Origin: Punica granatum
Taxonomy: Eukaryota; Streptophyta; Magnoliopsida; Myrtales; Lythraceae
Length of the DNA: 64,000 bases
Direction: 5' to 3'
Assembly: GCF_007655135.1 (NCBI RefSeq)
Contig: NC_045132.1
Location: 11,656,001 to 11,720,000 of the forward strand
Made by a program: the position numbers and the translations under genes. Shown here one piece after another: positions 10,462-22,483 of this stretch. The notes beneath the pieces were generated by a model that made no database searches, had not been told where the DNA came from, and saw only the letters and a program-made list of their open reading frames with translations. Numbering within the stretch: the first letter of the stretch is position 1; every line of letters begins with the position of its first letter.

Positions 10462-11789
10462 TGTCAGCACCCCATTTTGGCCCACCGGCTTCCCGCACAA
10501 GGATTCCCGACTGAAGCTCGGGACAATATTCATCGCCCGGCAATCGGAGGCAAATAGGCGGGCACGGGGTCATGAACAATAAAGAAAAACACGGTCCACT
10601 GAGAAAGGCGGAAGAAAGCAGTCAGAAGAACAGACGAACGAGGAATCCCGAAAACAACGGAGCTTGCACTGTGGCACTATTCATCACTGAGTCACCGAAG
10701 CACCGAAAGGTGCCCAATATGGGGCTCCAAAATCCCTCCCAGTGCCAAAATGACCAATGACACGTCCGGGCGCATTTCCGGGACATCCCGCTTTAGCCGG
10801 GACACCCCGATCCCCCACGGACGCCTTTTCTGACAGAGCTCCCGGGGTTCGCTCCACTGACAAGCAAACGGCCCCTCAAAACGGGTCTACAGGCGCCCAG
10901 GGACCACCAGGGCCGGGGAACATGTTTCAGACAACCTTCCGGAACTCGGCTCGGCTTCCCGAAGTACGTTTCAGTGGTCACGAACGTCTCCCGGCAAACC
11001 TTCGGGGTATTTCCACGGAAAGCAGAGACCACGACGATCTCTGAGCCCCTCACAATAATCCTCGAGCACCTCAAGGCATTCGGGGCACATTGAGAGAATC
11101 CCGGTCAAAGTCCCTAGGTCTTCCCGGGCCAACGGTCCCCGACCGAGGACAACGAGCCAACGATTCCCCACGGGGCAAAAGGACCGCCAAAACGAATGCA
11201 AGGATGCACAGAGGTCAATCGGAGGTCGAAGGGCATTAAATTCCACTCCGAACGTCCGAACAGGGCAAAACCGACTCTTGAAGCGCCGAGTCACCCGTAC
11301 GTTCGTTCACACGACGTACGGCGATATTGGGCTCATTCAAATCCTCGTAGTTCAAGCATTCCAAATCTTCAAATTAATTGGACATCGGAGGTCGGATGCA
11401 AGCTCAATCGGGTTTCAAGCATTTTCTGGCTTTTATCTCAATCAGACGGGACCCACAGCTCAGCCAAGCCAAGCCGTCAAGCCGCGGCTCAACCCCAAGC
11501 CACGGCTCAACCCTCGGCTCCGAATTGACAGCCCAAGCCGCGGCTCAAGCTCTCTCACCCGTCGGCTCCAAAGCTCCCCCTCCACACAATTTGAATTTTG
11601 GCTCTTACACCCATCACTTCTTCTTACACACTTACACCCATCCATCACTCCATCACTTCCCATCAACTCCTCTTCCTTTCCCTACACTCAATGTGACACT
11701 TTCCCCCTTAATCCCATTGAAATTCGGCAGCCCTAGTTTAGCATACAAAAAACCGCACTTAACATCATTTAATCACACCGTTAAGCCTC

Positions 11790-11797
11790 CCTATAAG
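11790..11797 (+). promoter_or_regulatory. TATA-like box in E1 3' LTR
   Basis: CCTATAAG is followed, about 25-60 bases on, by a pyrimidine-rich stretch typical of plant LTR start sites. TATA-like boxes occur at the corresponding place in E2, E3, E8, E9 and E10, which supports a real core promoter. Confidence 0.5.
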
Positions 11798-12680
11798 CTC
11801 CCATTGATCATTAGACTTAATCACTTCTTCATTCTCCTTCTCTCTCAAGCCAATCTCCCTCTAAAATCCTCTCAACTTTCAGCCCACTCCCACAGCTCGT
11901 ACCACTCCTTGCCAAGGCCGAAACCGGCCAAAACCGTCGGAAAACCACCCGGTATTCCGGTAACCACCCGACCCGACTTAAACCAAAAATCACCAAACTC
12001 CCTAGCCTACCTATTTTCCATCCCCTAAGTCCGTTTCCGGGCTTAGATTTTCCATTTGAGGTCCCTAACATCACTTTCCAGCCAAAGTTGTAATCGGGTC
12101 CCGAGTCTCCAAGCCGCGTGCAACCGAGCTCCTCGACGTGCCATTTTCTCCCGCGACTTCGGAGAGTCGTGCCATCACGTTCAAAGGGTTCCTCACGACC
12201 CTCACCCTCTCTCGTGAAGAGGTGGTCACGATCCGAGGGCCGATCCACCGTGCACAACCTCCGTTTCATTGTTTTTCACTTACCGGGTTTTCCGTGTTCA
12301 TACCCGAACTTCTCTCACGTTTTTCGAGCTTGTCTAGGGCTCGGCACGCTCGGGTCTGCCCGTGCTCGTCTAGATCTACCTCTTAGGAGTCCAACGAGCC
12401 CGACCTTGCACCGTGCCGTGCCCGGAGCTCGCGTGCCAAGCCGTTCTCCCGCGACTAGCCGCGGCTGTTTTCTCTCGGATTGCTCACTTCCGCGACTTCA
12501 AGCCGAGTCTTGCGACTCCCACGGCCACTTCTCCGACTCCTTCCTCGTGTTCCGAGGCTAGGTAAGACTCCTCTATGACTTAGAGAAGCTATGTTCTTCG
12601 ATATTTGTTTGATATGGGGTGTTAGGGGCTCATTTCGCATGATTTTCCTTAGATCCCGGGTTTGGCCCTTGAGCAACTTC

Positions 12681-13291
12681 GTGAACCATCCGACTTCGAA
12701 ATGAGCTGAAATTTTTACCACAGACACTTGATGTTATTTTAAGTCCCCATACAAAATTTCAGATTTCTCTGTGCACTGGATCTCCGGATAAAAAATGTTT
12801 ACCCGTTATTTCGGTATTCTCGGCCAGATTTTGATATGTCTCGTGAACCATCCGAGTTCGAAATGAGCTGAAATTTTTACCACAGACACTTGATGTTATT
12901 TTAAGTCCCCATACAAAATTTCAGATTTTTCTGTGCACTGGATCTCCGGATAAAAAATGTTTACCCGTTATTTCGGTATTCTCGGCCAGATTTTGATATG
13001 TCTCGTGAACCATCCGAGTTCGAAATGAGCTGAAATTTTTACCACAGACACTTGATGTTATTTTAAGTCCCCATACAAAATTTCAGATTTTTCTGTGCAC
13101 TGGATCTCCGGATAAAAAATGTTTACCCGTTATTTCGGTGTTTCCGGTCTGATTTTGATAGATCTCGCGAACCATCCGACTTCAAAATGAACTGAAATTT
13201 TTACCACACATTCCTGATGTTATTTTAAGGTTCCACACAAAATTTCATATTTTTATGGGCGCTGAAACTCCAAATAAAAATTATTTACCGA
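12681..13291 (+). repeat. 162-bp tandem repeat in E1 3' LTR
   Basis: Same three-plus-one array as in the 5' LTR, with the same unit number. The array was therefore established before insertion and copied by reverse transcription. Confidence 0.9.
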
Positions 13292-14631
13292 ACTTTTCGT
13301 ATATTCGACAAATCAGATCACACTGTTTTTTTGGGTCTAATTTAGCCCTCTCCAAACTGAATCTAGATCCAAAATAGACCCCTTGACCCTGATCCGACTC
13401 TGTTTTCATGTTTATTACATTTACGATTTACCTCGTTTTTCGTGCCGATGCCATTTTATTGATTCCATTATATATCATGTTTGTGTTTGTATTACATGTT
13501 TATTTGTGATTCCAAGACCATGGTGGCATCGACTTTGTAAATGTGTGTGTTCTTATTATGTTTGGCGTCTTACGCATGCAAGAAACGATTAAAACCGATT
13601 CTTGTAATTGATTGCAATTATATTTTTTGTTTAAATCATTAGCTTCACGATTAATTTACATGTTAGGCGCATTAACCCCGAACAATCGTCTCATTAGCCC
13701 ATAATAATCAAGGTTTAACTCCTCAATCACTAAACCATTCCACAAACGAGAAATGGGACGCATCATTTGATTAATTAAATCACTCGGACTAAATAATTGG
13801 ACAAATTGAATATTAATTCGTAAACGTATCGATGGTTCATGGAACGGCGGAAATGCCCTTTTCCTTAAAAGCTCATAATTTCAAAACATCGAGACGTGTA
13901 ACACGAATAGAATCGTGTCTAGCAAGTACTCGCGTACTATGACTCGAGTCCGGGCCCAATTTGAGGCGGCTCGAGTCGAGATGCGCGAGTCCTCTTTAGA
14001 CCTCTTCGTGTCACACGATCTTTAATTTATATATGAACATCACATGTTTTACCACTCAAGGGCATAGTCGTCATTCCGTGATTCATCGATATCCTAGGCT
14101 TTAGGGAGTCGGAAACACCTCGATCTATGGACGGAAAGGGACGGCCCGTTCGGGTGCGAGTTTCATTCGTACGGCCCATTCCGTTCACTTTCGGTGTTTC
14201 TATCTTCCTATCGTAGATTCGGTGGTGAACCTTTTTATTTCAGTTGAAAAAGACGAAGAACCGGATTAATCATGTACTTGACTTAAATAAACATTAGATA
14301 ATGGATAGGTGGAATATTAGATTCCAATCTAGAGTCAAAACACGAGTTTGGCTAATTCAGTGAAACCGCAGTGACACTTAACTGAATAAGAGTCATAAAA
14401 CAAACACACACATGTAATCGGCTTAGAACCTTATCCTAGCCCGCCCTCTATGTTTGCCTAGGTTAGATGCATTGTTTGCCAATCAACCACGGGTAATAAC
14501 TGATTAAATCACGTACATTCGACTTAATACACCACTTGTCTGTATTCATCGACAATTGTCAGTTGCTTTCTGTATCGTGTCAGTTACATCAGTTTTCTTC
14601 CGTTTTATTCTTGCTTTTGATGATTTATTGC

Positions 14632-14710
14632 GGTTCGGGCCCGAACCCATAAGTCACGTGTTGCATGGGGTCCAACGCCCCAAATCACCGAACACGAGGT
14701 CCAACGCCTC
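14632..14710 (+). other. Palindrome plus mini-hairpin pair (E1 3' LTR)
   Basis: Exact counterpart of the 5' LTR block: the 16-bp palindrome, then GGGG-TCCAACG-CCCC at 14667 and GAGG-TCCAACG-CCTC at 14696. Confidence 0.7.
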
Positions 14711-16950
14711 TTAACTCACCGAGCGCGTGCAACCCGAGTGCGGAATGGGATCTAGCCTCGATTCACCGTCACACTCTGAATACGGCCTATGTGGAAGGCG
14801 GATTTGGATTGAGCGCGTGAAACGTGTTTAGATATCACCCGGGAGCTCGATCGATCCAACGGTTACAGTGGAAACAAGTCGTTTTTCTGCAAACCGACGG
14901 TTCGATCGGACCCGACCCCCGGCTCTTTGAGCCCGCGTTGCCTTAATTTATTTATCGGTTATTCAAAATACACGGTGAGCAGGAGCGGAATAGTGGCCCA
15001 ATGCAAACCGATCGGGATCCATTTACTTATTCGGTTATACTTTGTAATTGTTCGAGAGAACATTGTGAGGATTCTATTTGTATGTTCATTCATCTCCTTG
15101 TAAGGATCCCCGATCGGTGAGCGAGAGGTCCGAGTGCTGGATCGGTTAAGTTGGTCTATCGCCACCAAAGGGTGAGTAAGCTTGGATACTCGTGGTTTCG
15201 GTTCACGCAGGGAATCAACCATCACGGTTCGATGAACTGTAACGCTAAGATAGTGAACCGACTCCTCGATGCACAAGCCTACTCATCTTTCGGACTCTTG
15301 GTCCAACTTGATCAATTCATCGAATTTACGGTGTCAAAACGGGCGAGTCGAGCGCAACTCTAAATCACGCGGTAAATAAACAAAATGGCAAGCCTAGCAA
15401 GCTAGAGTACCGAGAGGGCGTGCGGGATATAGGCCCGCACTTAATAGAACCCCCGAATTCGGAATTTTCGGTTCCGTACGACCATTGCCTTAGCATTTAG
15501 GTGTACCCCGTACCCCTAGACCCGGGTAACTTGCCGGCCCTCGACCCTCGGGTCGTAAAATGGCAAGTGGCGACTCCTTCTCACGTGCGTCCGTCGCACG
15601 TCCCCGGGAAGGTGGACACTCCCAAGCCGCGTTTGCTTAGGCGCGCGCATGCGTGCCCCGACGAGATGAAATTCGGGTGCGCACAGGCGGGTTTTTCCCG
15701 TTTCTTTCCGCTCTGTTTTTTTTTCTTGCAGCCGGGGTTTGTTTTGTGCCCCGTGTCTTTGTTTGAAACTCCTCAACTTTGCATCGCCGAGGCCACTTTG
15801 GTGCGCTTCGCCTCGTGGAGACTCGTTGCATGTTGCTAGCCCTATTTTGTGAGGACCGGCTTTCTTGGAAGTTTGACTCTTGTGCACTTGGAAGTCGAAC
15901 TTCGTGTCATTTGCCCTTGCAAGCTTTACAGGTGAATTTCCCCTGTTGACTAGAAAGAAAATGTAAAATTGCCCCGTGAATAGGGAAACGAGGTTGCCTT
16001 GGTGCGAATGTTGAACGGGGATGCCCCGGTCTTCATTTGTTGAAGTGGCCCATGGTAGGCGCATTGTGCGATATCTCCGATCATCTCTTGTTGTTCTTTG
16101 CAGTACGTGCCTCTTGGAGGATGCACGCTGCTGAAGTCATTGGATGTTCAAGGAAGACAGTTGCATAAATGCTGAGTGATTCGTTTGATTGTCCTCGTCT
16201 TCGACATCATAGGGGGTACCTTATCGTTGGACACGTCCCTCGTTAAAGTATAAGGAAAGGGTCCGAGACAAGTTCTCGGGAAAACGTGAACTCGTGCATC
16301 GCTCTTTGCCTGTGGTCAATGTGCCCCTGTGAAGGATGACAAAAAAGACAATGCATTAGGCGATTATGTGGTAAGAAATATGGGGTGATCCCATGGGAAA
16401 ATCCCTTTTTGTCCCGCCTGCGACCCATGGGGTGCCGCGTGCAGACGACATTTGTTTCCGAGAATCTGGTCATCACCACTCTGGAGTGGTTAGACCGTGA
16501 CTGAGGTCACATAAGCATATTTTCCCTGGTTGAGAGTAGGCTTGCGCAGTCGTCCTACGGAGGGCTCGAGGAGCCGAGTCCCATGAGGACAAGCGAGTCG
16601 AACATGTCTAACAGAACTAATAGGGCGTCGCAAGACCGTCCTAATGCTCCGTTGAAGGATTTGTTCATGTCGGGAGCCCATTTGTGGGAATGCATTTAAA
16701 TTAAAGCAAAAGAGAGTTTAAAGAAGACTGCACATGTTGTTCCAGTGCTTAGTCGGCGACGACGGCTGAGGACGGGTGAGATCCATTCTTTGATCGGAGG
16801 CATGACCGTGCTGGTATCTCCTGCGATCGAGAGTTGGGTCATGCTCTGTTTGTGGAGCTATCACTTCCGGTCTTTGCAGTTGAAGGATTAGACTTGCTCC
16901 TCGGAGTATCGCTTGGATGAATTTGAATCCAAGTAGATTTTGGATTTCAG

Positions 16951-17169
16951 ATGAGCCTAAAAGCAGTAAATGCGAGGTGTCAAAACCTGAAAGCAGTAAA
17001 TGTGGGGCTGGAGCCAAAAAGCAGTAAATGCTGGGCTGAGGCCCGAAAGTAGTAAATGCAGGACTGAGGTCCAATGCGGGGCCGAAGCCCAAAAGTGGAG
17101 CTTAGCTCGATGCAGTAAATGCAAGGGTGGAGCCCGATGCAGGGCCTGAGCCCGATGCAGTAAATGCAG
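16951..17169 (-). repeat. Short array 1 in E2
   Basis: About eight degenerate units of the array 1 type: GCAGTAAATG spacers alternating with GGGGCCGAAGCCC-like words. It is about a quarter of the length of the E1 array at the same internal position. Confidence 0.8.
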
Positions 17170-17710
17170 CTTGATAAGAAAGTGCAAGAGATGCAAAAGC
17201 AAAGGTCAATGCTGAGGAACAGCGCATGGCGCTGCAAAGCGGCGACTCTGATTTTCTCACATTCTTTGTGGAGGGAGGGTGGGAACTCAGTGTTGAAATC
17301 CCAAGAAGCTAGATGAGAGACGTTTGTTGCCTCAATTGTGGTGGTTCAGTATTCAGGCTGCCTTCTTGTTGGGGATTTCCTGCAATGGAAGAAGGAAACA
17401 ATGAAGGAGCATGAACTGTTCGCAATTCCAATGAAAGGGTGTAGGGAAGCGAACTGGCCTGGTAAACGTCGTACGAGCACACCGAGAGACATGCATTGAT
17501 TCTTTGAGCGTGCGTGCATGAGTTGGTGTGAAAATGCTTGGACATGTATGAGGCACGCTTGATCGTTGTTAGATGCGCGGGGTCACGCAGAGGGACATGC
17601 GTTTGATCACGCGGTGACACTCTCTGTTAGGAAAAAGTTAGTGTTGGTTAACTTCGCCTGGGAAGGTTGATCGGCCCTCGGGCCATGGCTCGTCTTGCCG
17701 AGGAGGAAGG

Positions 17711-18092
17711 GTGAAGGCCGCGAGTGGCCTGCCCGCGAAAGTGGGCACGACTCGCCTATCGTGCAGGGTGGGTGGCCGGGATAGACTCGGCTTCTGGTCA
17801 CAGCACATCTTGCTATGGAGAAGTGAAGACCGCGGGTGGTCTACCCGCGAAGGTTGGCACGACTCGCCTGTTGTGCGGGGTGGGTGGCCAGGATGGACGG
17901 CCTCTGGTCATAGCACGTCTCGCCATGGAGAGGTGAAGACCGCAAGTGGTCTACCCGCGAATGTTGGCACGACTCGCCTGTCATGTGGGGTGGGTGGCCG
18001 GGCTGGACGGCCTCTGGTCATAGCACGTCTCGCCATGGAGAGGTGAAGACCGCAAGTGGTCTACCCGCGAATGTTGGCACGACTCGCCTGTC
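17711..18092 (-). repeat. 110-bp tandem repeat in E2, about 3.5 copies
   Basis: Units start with GTGAAGRCCGC at 17711, 17823, 17933 and 18043, giving a 110-112 bp period. E1 and E10 have essentially one copy of this region (about 4400; about 58690), while E11 at the right end of the window has about two, inverted. This is a lineage-specific amplification without coding content. Confidence 0.88.
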
Positions 18093-18780
18093 GTACGAGA
18101 CATGGCAGCTGCTGTGCAAACATAGAAATAGATAGAATGCATGCAGTGTATAAGTTTTCAAAAGCTAATGCCATTGCATGAATTTGGTTCAAGTTCCTTA
18201 ATTTACAAAGATAGTTTGAAAAGGGGAGCTTAAACATTAAACCGATGCAATGTCTTAGGTTGTTTTGAAAAAATGCATGCAGGTGCAGAAAAATAAACTA
18301 TAACACGAGTTCTTTACATTGTACAACACTCATTCAGTGAAAACAACAAAAGGCTCGCCTAAAAGAAAAACTACGAGCCGACTCAAAGACTCAACTTTTG
18401 GGTCGGTTGGCGGCGTGAAGGTTATTTTTGGTCCAGCATGACGGTCCCTGTTTATGCATGGTTTCAGTGTTCTACTGGGAAAACCACTAACTAGGGATGG
18501 GGGCTCCCGATTCAAGGGCGTCAATTCCTTGAAATCGAGTGAGGATCTTTGGGGGCCGGTTCGGTGGTTGAGCCGACTCGACCCGTTCCCTTACTCGAAA
18601 CCTCTGACTAACCAAGCTTCCTAAATCGGCGCCCGTGGGATTTCAGGCGAGGTACCTAAATCCACTAGAATGATGCAATGCAAGTGCAGAAAAGTAAATG
18701 TGCGAAAAATAAAATGTGCGGAAAGCGATAAATAAACATGCAAGCAAAGCAAACAGATCGAGCCTGAACCCACTAAGTGT

Positions 18781-18799
18781 GTCCCCAGTGGAGTCGCCA
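18781..18799 (-). other. Primer binding site, tRNA-Arg type (E2)
   Basis: GTCCCCAGTGGAGTCGCCA is the reverse complement of the E1 PBS, three bases from the LTR end. Confidence 0.87.
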
Positions 18800-19564
18800 A
18801 GCTGTACGTACTCGAATGTGGACTCTCGTCGGGGCCCGCATGCGCGCTTTTGGATCGCGCGGCTTAGGAGTGTCCACCTTCCCGTGGGGACGCGTGACGG
18901 ACACGCGTGAGAAAAGGAGTCGCCAGTTATCATTTTACGACCTGTAGGTCGAGGGCGGATAAGTTACCCGGGTCTAGGGGTATGGAACACCTATTTTGTT
19001 TTTAAGGCATTGATCTGTGCGGAACTGGAAAATCCGTGTTCGGGGGTTCATGTTACGTGCGGGCCTATATCCCTCACGCCCTTTCGGTACTCTGGTTTGC
19101 TAGGCTTGCATGTTTTAGATTTACCGCATGAATTAAGTTGCACTCGGCTCGCACGTTTTGACACCGGAGATTCGGTGAACCAAACGATGTCGGTTGAGAA
19201 GCCGAGAGAGAAGTAAACCCGTATGTCGGGGAGTTGGTTCACAATCCTGCGTTACAGTTCATCGAACCATGGAGGTTGAATCCCTGCGTGAACCAGAACT
19301 GCGAGTTCTTAGATTTACTTGTATCTGGGCAAGCATTAGACCGATTCGATTAATTCGACTATCGGACCGTTCGCTCACCGACTGGAATTCTTACAGAACA
19401 AATGTACAAAATAAAAGTCCTTACAATGTCTCGAAAACAATAAATAAAAATTACAAATGGCCGAATTCCAGTCGACTCGCGTTCAGTTATTATTCCGCTC
19501 TAACTCACCGTGAGTTTAGGGAAAAGACCGAAGAACTGAAATTCAATGCACGCTCTCACTGAAT

Positions 19565-19637
19565 AGGGCGTTGGACCCTGTGAGTGTTGATTAGGGCGTT
19601 GGACCGTGTGATCGATGATTAGGGCGTTGAACCCTAA
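19565..19637 (-). other. Mini-hairpin triplet (E2 LTR)
   Basis: Three units at 28-bp spacing. In the sense strand they read AGGG-TCCAACG-CCCT, a degraded copy, and ATTAGGG-TTCAACG-CCCTAAT, the last with a 7-bp stem. Stems differ from those of E1 but remain paired. Confidence 0.65.
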
Positions 19638-20907
19638 TATTATTCGGCCTAGGGATCAGGCTCGACCCGTATGACAAACAAGTGTTGAAAGATAACACGC
19701 AGCAGGTAAATAACAGACAACGTGTTTGTTATTATCGAGTGTACGTGTTTTAACAAGTTGTTAATCCGGGGTATTTTGGCATGCAAATCCTACCCTAGAC
19801 AAACAAGCACGTGCCAATGTTTTAGCATTCGACTTTGTTTTGAGAACTTGACAAAGAGAGTCAAATCTCATGTGTGTGGATTGCTTTTACAGTTGTTCTG
19901 TATTGTGACACTGAATTTCCACTGAATTAGCCAAACTCGGGTTTTGACTCTAGATTTGGAATCTAGAGTTCCTCCTAACCATTATCTAGTGTTTGGTTAG
20001 GTCGAGTGAAAGGTTAATCAGCATTTTGCATGTTTTCTGACAGAGATAACCGTTCTAGTTACCCGAGTCTATGTTAGGATGATAGAAACTCATTAGTTAG
20101 ATAAGAAAAGGCTATGCAGATGAACTTGCACCTGAACAGGTAGCCCGTTCTTATCCCGTACTGTAGTGTTTCTGTCATGCTAACCCTAAGGGTGTCGCTA
20201 AATTGTGAAAAGACGATTTTGCTCTTTATTTGAAAATTATTTTCAGAAAAGGGGGAACATCGCAGTGCGGGCCACCTTGGCCTGTAGCCGGTGTCGACCA
20301 ATTCCCTGGATCGTCCAAGATTGTGCAAGAACCCCGAAAAAGCCAAAGAACCGGTTGATCTGCCCGGAAGTGATCTAGAAAGATCTTCTGTATCCTGAGC
20401 TGAGTTACTTGGAATCAGGTAAAAACTCAAGTTGAGACACATAAGCCCTTTTCAGACATCCATGCTACATCGGACCGCGCATTTCGGGTTTTGAAATTGA
20501 TAAGTTTAAAAAGGGCACCAACGTCATTTGAGAACTCATCGACGCGAGTAATCAGTTAATGGCCAATCCGTGTAAACTTTATTAGTGTGAAGTGGGTTTA
20601 ATCATGTGAGCGTCCCGATTAACCCGTTCGTGAAATTAATGCTTAAGGGTTGTGCCGAATGCATTAATTGTGAAAACGATTCGCGACTCGACGACCAAGA
20701 CGATTCCATAAGGATCGAGGATAATTTGGTCCAATGACCGAAACTACCATCGTAATCGAATGAACCTGAATGAGTCATCGATACCCGAATCCATGCATCC
20801 TTTGTTTTGAAAAGACATTTTCATTCGCTATTGCGACGATAATGTAAATTGTAAATTACACGAAAGCCGAGAATGGACTTAAAACGGGAAGAGGAAGCCT
20901 CATGCAA

Positions 20908-20980
20908 CCCGTACGAGTCTAAGAGGCTCTCGGTTACTTCTCCTTGGAGATAGCCGAGAGGTCCCATGGCCCGTATGGGG
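20908..20980 (-). other. Long hairpin module (E2 LTR)
   Basis: Inner arms GGCTCTCGGTTA and TAGCCGAGAGGTCC pair almost fully, and outer arms CCGTACGAG.. and ..CCCGTATGG extend the stem. A corresponding module is found at 47873-47955. Confidence 0.6.
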
Positions 20981-22471
20981 TTCCACGAGGTTTCCCCGTC
21001 TCGTTTCGAATCATTTCTCGCATGCTTAAACGACAAACATTATAAATGACACGATTAAACGAAAGTCGGTATTGCCATGATTTGAATAACGTATTCGAAC
21101 ATGGAAACATGCACAAACAAGTTATTTAAGGAATCGATAAAACAATACCGACTTCGTGCACGTGAGAAAATACGATGAAACTCGGGAATCGAACTTGGAT
21201 CGGATCAAGAAGATCGTTCCTTGCCCGAAAGGAGCAAGAGAGCATTCGGTCACCTCCCTTGGAGGGAAACCCGTGAGCTCTTTGCCTTTCTCGGGTCGGG
21301 ATGTTCTTCTCGACTACGATCCAAGTGTTTCCTGACATGCTAGCATATAAATCAAGGATAAATATGCATGATATAACATGGAAAATGCATAAAGATTAAA
21401 ACTTGAAAATAAAACATATATAAAACCCCTTATAACTCCATAAACGCAACGAGAATGTAAAAGTCCTAGCTCCTCTAAGTCGAGAATGGTCATACCTAGT
21501 CCCGAGATGCGGGATGGCACCTTCAAGAGTCAGGTTGGACCGTTGATGGGTCGAGTTTGGGCTGTTTTCCGTTGAACAGACCCGAATGGCACAAAACAGA
21601 CCCGGCTGGAATACTGGACAGACCCGACTGGCACAAGTCGGGTCGGACGTCGCCACGGAGGTTCTCGATGGAATTTTGAGGCAAGGTCGGGGGCCTTGGG
21701 TAGCCAAGGGACCCCTCTAGGTGACCGTGGTGGTCATTTGCTCCCAGAGTTGTCGGGTCGACCCACACAGTCCTGCAAAATTCACCGAAAATAGAGCATG
21801 TTTGGAAACTGGCCCGACTGGGCAGTTTTCGGGTCGGAATTCATAACGATGGATTCCGATGAATTTTTGAGCAAGGCCAACGGCTCCTGACTCCTAACTG
21901 ACCCCTAGAGGTGATAGAAGTGGTCGTTCGTCGAAAAGGGTCACGGATCGACCCGAACTGCAAGAAAACCATACAAACAGTCAGAAATTTCGACCCGACT
22001 GGGCAGTCGGGCTGTTTCTTCTTCCTGGGGTTAAACCGACGGGTTTTTCTTGGATTTCTTGACTCCTTGACACCCTAGGGTTGTGTGGGGAGGTGTTTGA
22101 TGGGTTTTGGTAGCTCAAACCGACTTGGAAAGGCTTGAAACCCGGTTTGACATTATTGACCCGAGAAGGACCAAATCCGTCCAGATTTTGTTCAAGGCTG
22201 GTTCTATGGTTTAGATGCTTCAAACTTAAAATCTAAGTTCAGAAATGGATAGAGGGGGTCAAAAACATGTGGGATATGAAGTTTGGTAAAGTTTGGATTT
22301 ACGCCAGGATGGATTTCGACTTAAGACTTTGCCCGGTTTTGCTTGGTTTTGCTTGTTCTTGCTGAGCTGCGATTTTGCTGAACTCCTTGAGAGTTTGAGA
22401 GCTTTTGTTTGACTGAGAAATGCTAGAGAGAGAGTGCTTGAAGGTGTATCATTAAGTTAATGACATTTGGA

Positions 22472-22483
22472 CAATATATAGGC
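22472..22483 (-). promoter_or_regulatory. TATA-like box in E2 LTR
   Basis: Sense strand CCTATATATTGT, at the position equivalent to the TATA-like boxes of the other LTRs. Confidence 0.45.

Larger units (their letters stand above)
1..15685 (+). mobile_element. E1: giant non-coding LTR retrotransposon (LARD-like), 5' end cut by window
   Basis: The last 3274 bases of the 5' LTR reappear at 12412-15685 with no net length change and only about 14 substitutions by eye. Between them are a tRNA-Arg PBS, a 7.2-kb internal region and a polypurine tract ending at the 3' LTR start. This is the complete order of an LTR element. The internal region shows none of the conserved motifs of gag, protease, RT, RNase H or integrase, so mobilisation would need proteins from another element. 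Long LTRs with a non-coding interior match the LARD class; the tRNA-Arg PBS is the one used by Ogre/Tat elements (known family trait), but lineage cannot be proved without pol. The sequence after the 3' LTR is the interior of a related, oppositely oriented element, so E1 is nested. Confidence 0.9.
10462..15685 (+). repeat. E1 3' LTR, complete, subfamily A (5.2 kb)
   Basis: Begins TGTCAGCACCCC after the polypurine tract and ends TGCGCACA. Order along the LTR: U3 with segments shared with other A-type LTRs; a TATA-like box near 11791 followed by a pyrimidine-rich stretch; a region near 12070-12420; the 162-bp tandem repeat; an AT-rich block; the palindrome and mini-hairpins; and the U5 end. Its last 3274 bases pair with the 5' LTR. 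At 5.2 kb it is far longer than typical plant LTRs. The 216-codon and similar open frames inside have no recognisable family and I reject them. Confidence 0.92.
15686..18802 (-). mobile_element. E2 internal region, PBS-proximal part
   Basis: Reverse-oriented relative of the E1 interior: 15686 corresponds to about 7170 in E1 and 18802 to its PBS end. The sequence is interrupted exactly where the E1 3' LTR ends, so E1 inserted here. No gag or pol is visible. It contains a short array 1 (16951-17169) and a copy-specific 110-bp tandem repeat (17711-18092). The remainder of E2 should lie left of the window beyond the E1 5' LTR. Confidence 0.82.

Noticed and set aside
11378..12028. 216-codon open frame in the E1 3' LTR
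   Set aside because: Low-complexity Pro/Ser-rich product, inside U3, crossing the predicted promoter; not kept as a frame in the other LTRs.
18781..18799. Fragment of a tRNA-Arg gene
   Set aside because: Only 18-19 bases match the tRNA 3' end and each sits three bases from an LTR end; these are primer binding sites.
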